A stretch of DNA of 64,000 bases from Eretmocerus hayati (lineage: Eukaryota > Arthropoda > Insecta > Hymenoptera > Aphelinidae). A program made the position numbers and the translations under genes. The notes below the pieces were generated by a model. It made no database searches and had not been told where the DNA came from. It saw only the letters and a list, made by a program, of their open reading frames with translations. Below are positions 11,874 to 22,700 of the stretch, in pieces; position 1 is the first letter of the stretch; each line of letters opens with the position of its first letter. The stretch is from positions 66,184,186-66,248,185 of the forward strand of contig CM056743.1 of assembly GCA_029851415.1 (NCBI GenBank). The letters are read 5' to 3'.

Positions 11874-12035
11874 CAACTGATGGTGCTGAAGTTCAAGTAA
11901 AATCAGTTTAGAAAAATTGTGCATCAAGTTGGCGCTCCGTCACATGGCGCCCAACAAAGATGATGTTCAATCAAAATATTTCTAGAATATTCTTCAATAA
12001 GTTGACGTAACGTCACTTTGCACCCGAGTTTTGGT
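11860..12035 (+). repeat. Three degenerate units carrying CGTCACATGGCGCCCAAC
   Basis: CGTCACATGGCGCCCAAC occurs at about 11861 and again at about 11938, and a decayed CGTCACTTTGCACCC follows near 12010. Spacing is about 75 bp and the intervening text (GATGNTGNAGTTCAA) is also shared. A tandem primer-site-like array downstream of an LTR end is unusual. Confidence 0.6.
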
Positions 12036-12940
12036 GCTGACTTCAGGAGGGAATAGCACTCGAATGTTGCCTTGTGTGTGTATCAGAATATAAGTGTGCA
12101 TAGTGAGTGCAGTTTAAGAAACAGTGTACAGTGTGGCTAATCGGGTGTATTTATTGCGTATTGGACAATACTTCTCCATCGCGCTCCGACTTGGGCACGC
12201 GAGTCCATTTTTCACGCGTCGGTTCACTCGCACAACAAAATTTTTATACTCCCTGCTTTGAGACACTTGTGCTCTCGTATTCTTATTCATTTGATGCACA
12301 CGGCTTATTTCTTATGTGCAACATCTCAGTGCTCAATGAATATTCAAATTCATATAATTTGATCGTTTCGACGATTTGTAGTTTCCGATCTGATTGGTAA
12401 AACCTTGGGAATATTTAGTCAGCTTCTCGCGATATCCTGGTACCCCGTGCAATAGGGCCGCGATATAACAGCTCGAGCGCGTGCCATATATGAGCAATGT
12501 AAACATTACGTCTTCGCTGCCGCTCGCGACCGATCGAGTTTTATCTCCCACTCCAATTTTCAAGTGTTTGCGAGAGAGACAGACGCAGTGCGCAATATTT
12601 CGAAAATTCTCTCTCTCGTTTCTGCGTAGTTACTCGATCAGACCTTCGTTGACCATATATTAGTCATACGTGCAGCACGTATATATAAGTATGTGTGTGT
12701 AAGCTGCGTTCTTGTAAGCGCACAGTGATGCGAGCGGAACCTAAGTGATATACAATGATATACACGGATGTTGTTGAGTGCATGTCGATTTTGATTGTAA
12801 AATTCTTGCTTTTCGAAAATCTGAAAAAATCGGCCGATGACTAGAAACTTTCGAACATTGTCCTCGTTTGTTTTATGCACAATTATAATGATTTATTTTG
12901 TCTATTTGACTATACTCTATGCAAATTGAGTCACTTGGTC
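12036..12940. other. Unassigned DNA
   Basis: Short overlapping frames lie on both strands (longest about 97 codons), without domains, codon-frame consistency or splice structure I could support. No repeat relation to the rest of the window was noticed. Confidence 0.4.
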
Positions 12941-12944
12941 GTAT

Positions 12945-14571
12945 CTTGACCGTTTTTGCTTCCTCAAAGAGAAAGGGTTGTATTCGTGACAAGCGATTTT
13001 TCTTCAATTTTTTCACTCAAATTTATTTTTTATTCTAAAAATCTTCACTTAATGGGATTCGGCTTTAAGCATTCTCTTTCCCTCGCCGAAATCTTTCGAT
13101 TGAAGGTCACCGTTTTCCCTCCACCATCATCCACTCCACGCAAAACATTCATCTTTGTCCCTCACTGCGTGTGTCTGTGTGTGTGTGTATGTGTGTGTGT
13201 GTGTGAGTCCGTATGAGCATTAGTTCATCTCTTCAACACTTTGATCAATCCTTCTGAAATTTTTATGAGTCATAGAGGACCACCTGACGATGTGTTGCAC
13301 CAATTCCCACCTCATTGTATCAAACAGTTCACGACTTATGCATCTTAAACAACAAAAATGAGAAAAATGTCGAAAATTCTATTATTTCATTTACAAATAT
13401 TTCTTCCCACAACTTTCATATCAAACTTTCCGTCACTGAAGCACTCATATTTCTCCATTCTCTCTCACTTGGTTAATATGTATTTCCCATTTTTATTCAT
13501 TTACATCATTCAAATCATAAATTCTTCACCGTGTGAAACAAAACCACTTTTTATTTTTTCCTCATACATTTTTCCTAAATTCTGTATTAACAAATCGATC
13601 TATCATGCCAACAGCAACATTTTATTAGCTCACTCTAAATTTCCTTACGATTCCATTTCAGAAGATATTTTCCAAAAACTGAATTCAATTTTTACATTTT
13701 TATTTTTAAACACGCGTAAGTCGAAAACTGTCTGATAGAATCAGTTGCAAATCCTTTCAGCACATGCTTGGCTGGTCCTCTATGACTCATAAAAATTTCA
13801 GGAGGATCGATCGAATGGTTGAGGAGAAACCGTGAGCGAGAAGTAATAAGATGCACGTTAGAATCTCTGCAATTTTCACTCAAATCCATTTTTCATTCTA
13901 AAAATCTTTACTGGATGGGATTCAGCCTTAACCATTCTGTTCTCTTCGCCTGGATATTTCGATTGTAGGTCACCCTTTCCCCTCTACGATCAACCACATA
14001 CGCAAAACATTCATCTCAAAGAGAAAAGGTTGTATTCGTGACAAGAGATTTTACTTCAATTTCTCCACTCAAATCCAGTTTTCATTCTAAAAATCTTTAC
14101 TTACAGGGATTCAGCCTTAACCATCCTGTTCTCCTCGCCAAAATCTTTCGATTGTAGGTCGCCCTTTTCCCTCCACGATCATCCCCTCCACGCAGAACAT
14201 TTATCTTTGTCCGTCATTGTCTGTGTCTTTGTGTGTTTGTGTTCATGTGTGCTTTACCCTATCTCCTCAACACTTCAATCGATCCTCCTGAAATTTTTAT
14301 GAGTAATAGAGTACCACCCCAAGATGTGTTGCACGGATTTACACCTCAGTATATAGAACATTTCATGTCTTATGCGTCTTAAACAACAATAATGAGAAAA
14401 ATTTCGAGAATTCTATTATTTCATTTACAAATATTTCTTCTCACAACTTTCGTATCAAACTCTGTGTCACTTGAACACTCATTTTTTGTCCATTCTCTCT
14501 CACTTGGTTGATGTGTATTTCCTATTCCCATCCATTTACATGATTCAAATCATAAATTCTCCACCATGTGT
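12945..14571 (+). repeat. Repeated module, two to three diverged copies
   Basis: The block AAAGAGAAAGGGTTGTATTCGTGACAAG with its downstream text (CTCAAATCCATTTTTCATTCTAAAAATC, TTCAGCCTTAACCATTCTG, CATTCATCTTTGTC and a GT-rich stretch) occurs near 12965, partly near 13870, and near 14015. A second half (TATTTCATTTACAAATATTTCTTC, TCTCTCACTTGGTT) occurs near 13380 and 14420. Similar wording with more divergence is at 24460-24640 and 25180-25370. This is an AT-rich dispersed repeat with no support for coding. Confidence 0.6.
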
Positions 14572-14575
14572 AACA

Positions 14576-16303
14576 TGTGACGTGGTATTTTAATCACGGG
14601 TCACACTCATTTATTTTCAAGGACTCTTATCCTAGGACGCGGGTCTCGCGCAATGGACGGCGAACGCAATTCTGAAATGCAACAGCAACTCGGCCTCACT
14701 GCCTCACTTACCGTGAATTTACCTGAAAATCGAAAAAGGGGATAGGGAACGCTCGCACACACACTCTAAATAATAACTCAGATTTATAATGAACAATTGG
14801 CCTCTATTCTTGAACGCTGCTTCTACGCGGACGATACAAGGAATTTGACATATAAGGCTCATATTCGCGACAATCAACGGCCAAGATTCAGAATATTTCA
14901 ACCATTCGTGAATGTCTCTTCCTCAATAGAATGTCTCTCAAAATTCCCTGTAAAACACGAAGATTCACTTCACAATCCTGGAAATACTAAATACAAAACA
15001 CTTCACTAACGGCCTGGGCAATTCACTATCGGCCTAGTCATTTATTCAGCGGCCTAGTCGACTTCGCATCACGATGGACTCCAAATTTAAGGAGCACGCT
15101 GCTCCGAAATTCACTCAAAATGGCCGCTCCACGCTACGAATAATTACCACGTTGGGATAATGGCCAACTGCTCCAATTTATGGAGCACGAGCTCCGCAAT
15201 CACCGGATTTTACTGGCCAAGTATTCCGCGATTACTCAGGGTGGCGATCCACCGGGGCGCGGGGGTACGGCCTTGCTCGTCGTCGTTCGGACGACAGCAA
15301 CACTGAATTTCCACGCGATGTTCCCCCCCCCCCCCCAAAAGCACTATATGCTCCGCGCACTAGATCTTCACGAGGGTTCACCTCGACTTATCGGACTCTG
15401 GTTACAATATTCGCGGCCCCCGGGGCGTGCTATTATTTTCCCGCACTGTTCGGCCTTAGCACTCGGTCCCCCAGGAGTCCGGATCGGCTGGGAGTCGGCA
15501 AGGGTACGCGCGCACGAGGCTCAAGTTTCGGCCAGGACGAGGGAATTCACTATATCAAAAATGAGCAGTTGAAAGACTCACCGTTATTATTTTCCATCAC
15601 TAGTAATACTGATCTGCGGTTTCGAATTACGACTCTTGAAGTCTTTTTCAATTATAAGGACTCTTGAAGTCTCGTGTGCTGTCCTCCGGGACTCCTGGGG
15701 GGCACACGGCCAGAACTATGGCGGCTGAAAACGAGGGGCAAAAGCGCGTGCTCTCTTGGCCAAAGCTACTCAACAAGTGGCCTAATGGCTGACTTCTTCT
15801 TCAAGTTGAAGTTCCGTCTTCTGCAACGAAGAAGACGCTTTCTGATTGGCCCAATAAATTCTGTCCGGAACACTGGCAGCACCCTCTATCGGGGCTGCGC
15901 GGCAAAATTTGAAGTGCGTAAGGGCACATTGCGGCCAGCATGCGCACGGAATTCACGGAATTACACGGCGAAACAGCACGGAAATATATGTACGGCACTG
16001 CCTTTGGCCTCCACTCGTACCGTCTTGTATCTCACTTGCACCTATAGCAAGCATCGGCCGGCGTGGAGGCGCTGCGCAGCGCGCATTGCCTCCACTTTTG
16101 GCCTTTTACTGCACCCGATATTCGCTACATGGCCTTGTATAGCTATATTTACTCGCGGCCTGTATTACTATAACTATATAGTACACCCCATGCGCCAGTA
16201 TATCTATATAGGCCTGTGCTTATTCACAGCATGGCCATATGTACATAATATATTACCATCCGGTAGTATCTCGGTCTCACACACACACACACACACACAC
16301 ACA

Positions 16304-16358
<55 letters not shown>

Positions 16359-17634
16359 CGTCTGCGTGATGAATTTCCACCCAGAGACCGACGTCCGGGT
16401 CACCATCATACCCCATGTCGGCCTGTTCATGCATACCCACCCTGAACCATGCTACACCGTCAGGTAGTGCCATCACACCGGCAGCAACAAGTTAGCAGTA
16501 CGTCGTGTGCACGGCCGCGCATCAACATCGGCTCCGCGATCCTCGTCCTCTGGTGAGCTACCCGGGCTCACCCGCGTCAGCCTGCGTGTCACCGGTGTCG
16601 TGGGTGACCGCCTACGTGGTGGTGTGATGGTGCGCGGGTGTATCTTCGGCCAGGTTATGCGTGGGTGCAAGCAGCAAGTGCTGAATGCACGCATAACCTC
16701 GTATAGCCTAACTACAGCTGGCCCTGGGTTGCTGCGTATGAATTATGGCAGACAGCCCAGGATGTGCTGCACCAAGTGCAGCCCCACCATCAGGCCATCA
16801 ACAGCGGTGCTCGTCGTCGTCATCATCGTCGCCCTCACAAGGGCGCCCCGGCAAGATTGTCCCCCACACCGCGATTCTACCAGTGGTTGGTGTGGTGCGC
16901 GACGTCATTAATGTCCAGCTGGATATTGCGGGGGAGTGATGCAAGTGCGCGAGATATTGCGCACTTGCCCTAGTTTCCACGCGAGAGTGATTTTGTGTAT
17001 ACTTGGGGCGCGGGGTGGATGCAGCACGGAGCCTGCGGCCAACGGCTGTTGCTGCCCCGTGCTCCCAAGTCGGCCCATCGGTACATAGTGCACCCTCGGG
17101 GCACCTTGAGGCGGCCCTTCAGGGCGCATAGCTCGCCACGGGTGCACGACCGCGTACACCCGGAAAATTGTGGTACGCGGTCTGGTGCGCGAGGAAATCA
17201 GCTACTCTCGCTTATGCGTATGAGCGAGAGATCAACACGTCCCTAATCGGCCTGCACCCGGTTGAGATAGCCCCGGGGCTGTAGCACGGCCTCCCTTGGT
17301 CCTCCGCTAGGGCATAATAACAGCGGGGGGTCCGGGTAGCTCGCCTGAGCTGCACCCGGTGTACGGCATCTGCTGGAGCGACCGGAGGCCTCCTGGCCAC
17401 CGGCTGCCGCGGCTAACTCAGGTTTAGGTAGGGTTGCCCGGGCTGCAGGCATTCCGGTGCCCTGCTTTCCCCACGTTCTGGCCGGCGTCGTCGTCGTCCC
17501 CTTGAGCAGCAGCACCTCAACAAAAAGAGAAGTATTTGCCGTGAATACTTGGTCTTGAGGCTGCTGCTCGAGGCACGACGAGAGAATTGCTTAACTTGTT
17601 CCCAAAAGACCGCTGTGACGATTTTATCGTCACA
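14576..17634 (+). mobile_element. 3.06-kb insertion with TG...CA ends and AACA target duplication
   Basis: The element starts TGTGACGTGG and ends TATCGTCACA, and AACA flanks it at 14572-14575 and 17635-17638. The uninterrupted paralogous sequence at 13531-13552 has a single AACA at 13537-13540, which confirms both boundaries. Each end can fold: the right end is a hairpin TGTGACGAT-TTT-ATCGTCACA, and the left end has TGTGAC pairing with GTCACA 24 bases later. TG/CA ends with a 4-bp duplication suit an LTR retrotransposon (perhaps a long solo LTR), but there is no gag, pol or second LTR. The interior is GC-richer than its surroundings. The longest frame (15674-16369) runs into a (CA)n/(GT)n tract and is not credible. 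Confidence 0.75.
16279..16358. repeat. (AC)n-ATGT-(GT)n inverted microsatellite
   Basis: An AC run meets a GT run at a CATG centre, making a near-perfect palindrome of about 80 bp. It can form a cruciform or Z-DNA. It also creates false Thr-His and Val-Cys repeat frames on both strands. Confidence 0.9.
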
Positions 17635-17638
17635 AACA

Positions 17639-18087
17639 AAACCACTTTTTATTTTTTCCTCATACATTTTTACCAAATCGGTATTAACCAATCGATCTAT
17701 CATGCCAATATCAACATTTTATTAGCTCACTCTGAATTTTTAGGAACTCATTTTGAAAGATATTTTCCAAAAACTGAATTCAATTTCTATATTTTATTTT
17801 TAAAGACGCATAAGTCGAAAACTGTTTCATAGAATCGGGTGTGAATCCTTTGAGCTCATATCTGGCTTGTCGTCTATCACTAATGAAAATTTCTACTCAA
17901 GTCTCGTGGAAATTGATATTCATTAGTAATTGCATATGTATGTATTTTACTTGAACATATGGTCAAATTTTGCCATGAGAAAGCATTCTGCTCATCTCTT
18001 TTAGCAGCGTTTTTTCTTCTGAGGAATATATAAAATCTTGAAATTACTTCCATGAATTCAGTGAAAAATCGATGACCCTTGCACACT
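17639..18087 (+). repeat. Continuation of the interrupted repeat module, then unassigned
   Basis: 17639-17830 continues the module interrupted by the 3.06-kb insertion, matching 13541-13740 (ACTTTTTATTTTTTCCTCAT, CGATCTATCATGCCAA, TTTTATTAGCTCACTCT). After about 17860 I see nothing recognisable up to the transposon terminus at 18088. Confidence 0.7.
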
Positions 18088-18458
18088 TCACGGCGACTCA
18101 TTTAGGCGAAAAAGGTCGAGTTGCATGCACTTGGGTTTTGCCTGTGGGGTATGTCTTGGGTTCATCAGTGGAACATTTTCCAACAAGAATCGGAAAAATT
18201 GGTAGAGGGTTTTTGAATTAAATTCGATTTTTCAGCCACTTTCTCGAAACAGTGGATTACCTTCATTTCTCATTCTCGTTTCTCGCTTTAAAATCGACTA
18301 TTAGATGATCGAAGAACTCATAATCGACGTAAAAAGACCCAATCTTTCGAAATTCGAGGCCCAAATCACGCCCAGATCCGATCTGAATAATTTGGAACGA
18401 CTATAGTGCAGGAAACCCTTCTTTTATGAATGAGTTTCACGGAAAATTCAGGACTCCC
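18088..18458 (+). repeat. Left terminal inverted repeat of RAG1-like element
   Basis: This matches 28412-28776 in reverse complement. Landmarks are TCATTTAGGCGAAAAAGG, GTTGCATGCACTTGGGTTT, AAAAGACCCAATCTTTCG and TATAGTGCAGGAAACCC. Similarity fades just after TTTCACGGAAAATTC on the inner side. Confidence 0.85.
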
Positions 18459-18906
18459 TCGAGTTGTTGGCTATGAATTGATATAACTTGCATAACTATC
18501 ACATACACCGCCTTGGATGTATCTCCAATCACATCAACTTCCAGGTTAACCCACTTAAGATAGTGAGGAGAACTCTACTTCCCCAACAGAGATGCGTACT
18601 ATAACCGTCACTGAGAACTCTGACGAGCTTTCCAAATCACATCTCGCAGCACGCTCTCGCCCACCCTCCTCTCGTGGGAGTCGTGGTTTACAAGCTTTTT
18701 CGATATTCTGAATGGTAATAGTGTTGTGAAGCCAAAGCTCACGCAAGGTCACATGAGCGCGACGAGCATGGCGGGCTCGATGGCTGAAGCTTGCGCTCAT
18801 TGAAATGTTGTTTACATAGCCAACTGATCGTTTCAGTTTTGGTTTTCGTAAGCACGGGTTCTCAATTAATGTGCATAGTTTTATATCAACATAAATTTGA
18901 TCAGAG
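18459..18906 (+). promoter_or_regulatory. 5' region of RAG1-like gene
   Basis: This stretch lies between the left terminal repeat and the first ATG of the RAG1-like gene and so should hold its promoter and leader. I see no convincing TATA box or initiator. A minus-strand frame (18555-18923) has no recognisable domain. Confidence 0.3.
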
Positions 18907-20375
18907 ATGACTCTTCCGCTCACTCACGATGCTCATCGTGAGAGAGTCTGTTGCTGGTGTTTGAAGAGAATTGATAAAAACAGAAAATTGTGCAAAATAT
19001 TCCCAAAAAGCAAAATAGAAGCTTTAGTGAACAAGTTAGTCGACTACAGAGCTAGTGATCCAAAACTACCTTGTGTGATATGTGATGTTTGTAAAACTCA
19101 GTTATATCGAAGAAAAGGCAATCCTGAGATACAAGTGAGCAAACCTGATTATTCGAAGTTTGTGCCAATCAAAATGAGCTTGCGGTCGTCCGAAGTTTGT
19201 GTATGTCGACTTTGTGGAATAGGACGGTATCAAGGCATGTACAATTTTGCTTATGAAGATCCTCATGGAGTTGAATTGAGAAAAGGTAAATGATAGATGA
19301 ATAAGCGGTGTTAATTCCTCTGCGCATCGAATTTCGTTTTCGACCAAGTTTTCGGTACTTCGAGACTAAATATTTTTTTTTACACCTCTTGCAGATGGAA
19401 TTCATGCAAATAAATCAGAGATGAGGATTTCTTTCATCGAAAAGGAATGTGCCAAGTGTTTGTCTATAATTGGTCGAGGATTAAGCCACGAATGTACCGA
19501 GTCAACACGTATAAGAAATCTCAAAGATTTATTATCATCGAGTAGTGGAAGATCCCGGGGAATTGTGGTATCTTCAAAGCTTCGAGAATTGGCTGATAAA
19601 AGAGATGAAACGACATCTAAATCCGCAGTTTCTCTCTCTACCTTTGGGAGACCCATGCGAGTTTGCATTGATCCAAAACCTTTCACGCAATCTTCCGGAC
19701 TTATTCCTGCCGATGTTATGGTGAATATCAAGAATAATCATAATCTTAGTAAAAAAACAACATTAGGTATTGTTTCAAACATCCGCAGCGTTACTGGTAA
19801 GAGGAATGTTGTTGGAACTGGTGTCAAATCCAAATTGAACCTCGCCATACATTCTTTGGATGGATTTTTCTCTGTTGAAAAATTCACTTTTACACAGGAA
19901 AAAGATGGTTCAAGTTCAGAGATTGAGTTAAAAGCTGTACATTGTCACGATTTGAAGGGTTTGATAGAATTCGTCAAAAGAGAGCGTGGCGTTTTGAATG
20001 TTCTGCTAGAAATTGGCGTCGATGGCGGGAGGGGTTCATTAAAAATTTGTTTTTCTATCCAAGATTCCTGTGATTCTGATAAGAATTCATTAGGTACATC
20101 TAGTGCGAAAAAATTCAAACGAAATTCAACTTCGAAGCGATTTTTAGACTCTGGAGTAAAAAAATTGTTCATCATAGGTTTGGTCGAATCCTGACAAGAA
20201 AATTATGACAATATATCAGAGTTATGGACACTGATTGGTATAAATAAGATCTAGGGAAAGTATACTACGGACTTGAAGTTATCAAACTTACTCTCTGATA
20301 TTGACCCCAGTAGTTCTTAATTCCCTTGCACCTGGTGCTTTGCTCCAAAAAATGGACTGAATGCAAGATGTCTAG
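18907..20375 (+). pseudogene. RAG1-N-terminus-like transposase, N-terminal and core part
   Basis: Exon 1 (18907-19285) ends AAAAG|GTAAAT and exon 2 starts after TTGCAG at 19395, a 109-bp intron that keeps the frame (phase 1). Exon 1 has two Cys pairs, VCCWCLKR and PCVICDVCKTQL, then VCVCRLCG, spaced like the zinc-binding N-terminus of RAG1. Exon 2 carries ECAKC, LSTFGRP and IGVDGGRGSLK. Stops at 20192 (TGA), 20252 (TAG) and 20318 (TAA) interrupt the same frame, yet ENYDNISELW, TDLKLSNLL and PCTWC continue it, so this is a decayed gene and not a short protein. A retrotransposon interrupts it at 20376. The two Asp blocks are candidate catalytic residues. The relation to RAG1-N-like Chapaev-type transposases is from recalled family patterns. 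Confidence 0.7.
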
Positions 20376-21741
20376 TTTTTTTTTTTTTTTTTTTTATTAA
20401 GCTCTATCAACCCTGGATCAGGGTTATTCAGCTACAGATGATGTACATATGGCTTAGGTACTAAAAACTTACATCTATAAACATATTCTCATCAATTACA
20501 TTATCAGACATCTAGCTTGCTTTCTCTCAAAAATTTCAGAAGTGCATTGCATGGTTCATGATGGGGTTCTGTTAACAAAGATCTTGCTCTAATTGGGAGA
20601 AAAATATCAGATTTTCTTAACGACCTACTAAGCGCTCCTCTCGCTAGATCCAAATTGGGACATTGCCATAAAACGTGATCGATATCTCGATGAGGATATC
20701 CGCAGGAGCAAGATGCATCATTAATGACATTGATTCGGACTAAGGATGCTCTAAGACTATAATGATTAGCACGTAAACGGTTGATGGTAGTAATCGATCT
20801 TCGATCTAACTTCAAATTATGGAAGAAAGGAAGTCTAGACTCTGCATGATAGTATTTGAAATACTCTTTTCCTTTGAACTGGCTATCATGAATGATTTTT
20901 TCTAGCGTACTATGAATAGCTTTCTCTCGAAATTTGCTTCTAAAATCTGAAAACGGAATTTTCATATTTATATCATGAATACTTTCTGTGGCCGCCTTGG
21001 CAGCTTCATCAGCTTTTTCATTTCCTTCGATACCGATACGAGATGGTATCCAGACAAATTTTATATTCATGTTCATCGGACTGTACAAAAGTTCTTTGAT
21101 TTTGAAAATAAGAGAACTGGTTCTGACATCGAACTTGTCCGAGGTCAGTTTTTTCAACGCACTCAATGAATCTGTAAATGTAACTATGTTTTGATGAGTT
21201 CCTCCGATCGCGATTTTAACTGCTTCGAGTAGGGCTGAACATTCTGCTGTGAAAATTGAGGCACTGGGATGTATACTCTTTTTGATGCAAATGTCCATTC
21301 GATCACATACGCATGCCGATCCTACCGAAATGCTGTCATTGGATTTACTACCATCAGTGGAGATATCTAGAGCATCACTTTGGAGAATGTACTCATTCAC
21401 TAAGCTATTTGGATCATCAGCATTTTTTAAAATTTTCCCGAATTCAGAATCACACTGAACCTCAGAAAACATGAGGTCATAATGATTTGAGTATGAATTG
21501 TATTTGTCATTCGTTTCTATGATTTGACAGATATCGGCCATCTCATCGATGCATTTATGTATCAGTCTTTTCTTGGATCAGGGATTTTAGATTTAAACAG
21601 TCTACAAATAGCTCCATTGATTTTAAGACCTTCATTTGATAAGATTTTCGAAATGTATGCTGAGCCCAAGAATTGGGCTCTATCGCGGATAGAGACTAGT
21701 TTCGATTCACCAAGAAGAACATTAGTTGGTGTACTATTGCG
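20376..21741 (-). mobile_element. 5'-truncated non-LTR retrotransposon fragment
   Basis: The element lies on the minus strand: its poly(A) tail reads as a T run from 20376, and its truncated 5' end is near 21741. It is flanked by AGATGTCTAG (20366-20375) and AGATGTATAG (21742-21751), a 10-bp target duplication with one change. Reading across the duplication rejoins the interrupted transposase frame. Tail, truncation and duplication are the marks of target-primed reverse transcription. Confidence 0.88.
20504..21541 (-). CDS. RNase H and C-terminal CCHC part of non-LTR ORF2
   Basis: This 345-codon frame carries an RNase H domain: STDGSKS (first Asp), FTAECSALLEAV (Glu), TFTDSLSAL (Asp) and a terminal IPSRIGIEGNEKADEAA block with the final Asp. 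The usual His of the W-x-P-S-H-x-G motif is Arg here. Downstream is a Cys/His cluster (CSCGYPHRDIDHVLWQCP) of the kind found at the C-terminus of I- and Jockey-group ORF2 proteins. RNase H would remove the RNA strand of the cDNA hybrid. The reverse transcriptase and endonuclease are lost by 5' truncation; the first ATG is arbitrary and the frame may have been part of a longer ORF2. Not a functional element. Confidence 0.88.
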   Translation of the reverse strand: MADICQIIETNDKYNSYSNHYDLMFSEVQCDSEFGKILKNADDPNSLVNEYILQSDALDISTDGSKSNDSISVGSACVCDRMDICIKKSIHPSASIFTAECSALLEAVKIAIGGTHQNIVTFTDSLSALKKLTSDKFDVRTSSLIFKIKELLYSPMNMNIKFVWIPSRIGIEGNEKADEAAKAATESIHDINMKIPFSDFRSKFREKAIHSTLEKIIHDSQFKGKEYFKYYHAESRLPFFHNLKLDRRSITTINRLRANHYSLRASLVRINVINDASCSCGYPHRDIDHVLWQCPNLDLARGALSRSLRKSDIFLPIRARSLLTEPHHEPCNALLKFLRESKLDV

Positions 21742-21751
21742 AGATGTATAG

Positions 21752-21913
21752 TCTCACGAACCATATTCAGTACAAAAAAATATTCACTTGCATGGAAAAA
21801 AACCGGTGCAAAAAATAGCACATTGCAAAAATCTCTATAATTGCATGCATAGTCCGATTTCTACTGGAGATGGAAAAAAGCCCATTACTGACTTTATTGA
21901 ACTAAATTTGATA
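21752..21913 (+). pseudogene. RAG1-like transposase, middle fragment
   Basis: After the retrotransposon, sequence continues in the transposase order: one frame gives SRTIFSTKKYSLAWKKTG, then after a frameshift KNLYNCMHSPIS and GDGKKPITDFIE. These are the blocks expected between the PCTWC and ELHLLLG motifs in my recollection of the family. The piece breaks off at AACTAAATTTGATAT, which is repeated at 22424-22440. Confidence 0.55.
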
Positions 21914-22423
21914 TATATATATATATATGCTCTGGCGGCAGATTCAAATATTGGTATGAATGTGAGATGTTTGGCCGTACAGAGCAATGCCTTTAACATA
22001 CCAGTTTATGTACTGGTTTCCACACATACTCAGTTAAATGTATTATATTTTGAGCATGTGCACCTTCGAGCTTCGTTTAAATACGAAGTTGCATCGAAGG
22101 ATTTTGATGGAAAGATTTGAGATGGTGGATCAATAAAGATAGAAATTTGGCAAAGTTTGAAAAAATGATTCTAAACGCGGATACCGTTTCGTCTCCCGAT
22201 AGTGCGGCGTTTGAATGACTCATCAGGGGCAGAGTTTACGCACACTATCGGGCTCTGCCCGGCGCTGATGTTAGTCGCATCGGAGCGTCCTTATATATGA
22301 ATCGCACTCCGATTTGTGCGCTTGCGAATTTGACGATTTGAGAAATTTGAGATGGATTTGCCGTGTAACTCGATGACGATTCCACACATCCCGGCAGGTT
22401 GCGGCCCACTGCGATTGGATATT
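21914..22423 (+). mobile_element. About 0.5-kb insertion with about 18-bp flanking duplication
   Basis: TATTGAACTAAATTTGATAT ends near 21915 and recurs at 22422-22441, bracketing about 510 bp. The insert opens with an AT run and GCTCTGGCGGCAGATTC, and contains the same text as the foldback element at 25.9-26.3 kb followed by text related to 7500-7930 in reverse. The long duplication suggests a retroposition or a tandem event. I see no tail or RNA polymerase III boxes. Confidence 0.55.
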
Positions 22424-22449
22424 GAACTAAATTTGATATCTCCCTATAC

Positions 22450-22700
22450 TATATAGTTCTTTTGCAATCTTTCTCCCCACTCCGCCCCACACTTAATTTT
22501 ACAAACCGCTCCACACGCCGCCCCACTTCGCTCCACTCCGCCACACTCCGCCCCACACTATCGGAGAGCGAAAAATCCGCCTCACACCGCCCCACTCCTC
22601 CCCACAGCGCCCCACTCCGCCCCACACCACCCCACTCCGCGCATATCCCGCCCCACTCCTTCCCCACTACTCCCCACACACTTTATTCCCCAAACTACCT
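22450..22700 (+). repeat. C-rich degenerate tandem repeat
   Basis: A CCGCCCCACT-like word is repeated with variation over about 230 bp, giving strong strand asymmetry and false Gly-Trp-rich frames on the minus strand. It borders a short run of C near 22728. Confidence 0.8.

Noticed and set aside
15674..16369. 231-codon frame inside the 3.06-kb element
   Set aside because: It ends in a microsatellite, lacks any retroelement motif, and the GC-rich context keeps frames open by chance.
16204..16476. Thr-His and Val-Cys repeat frames
   Set aside because: Translation of an (AC)n/(GT)n microsatellite on both strands.
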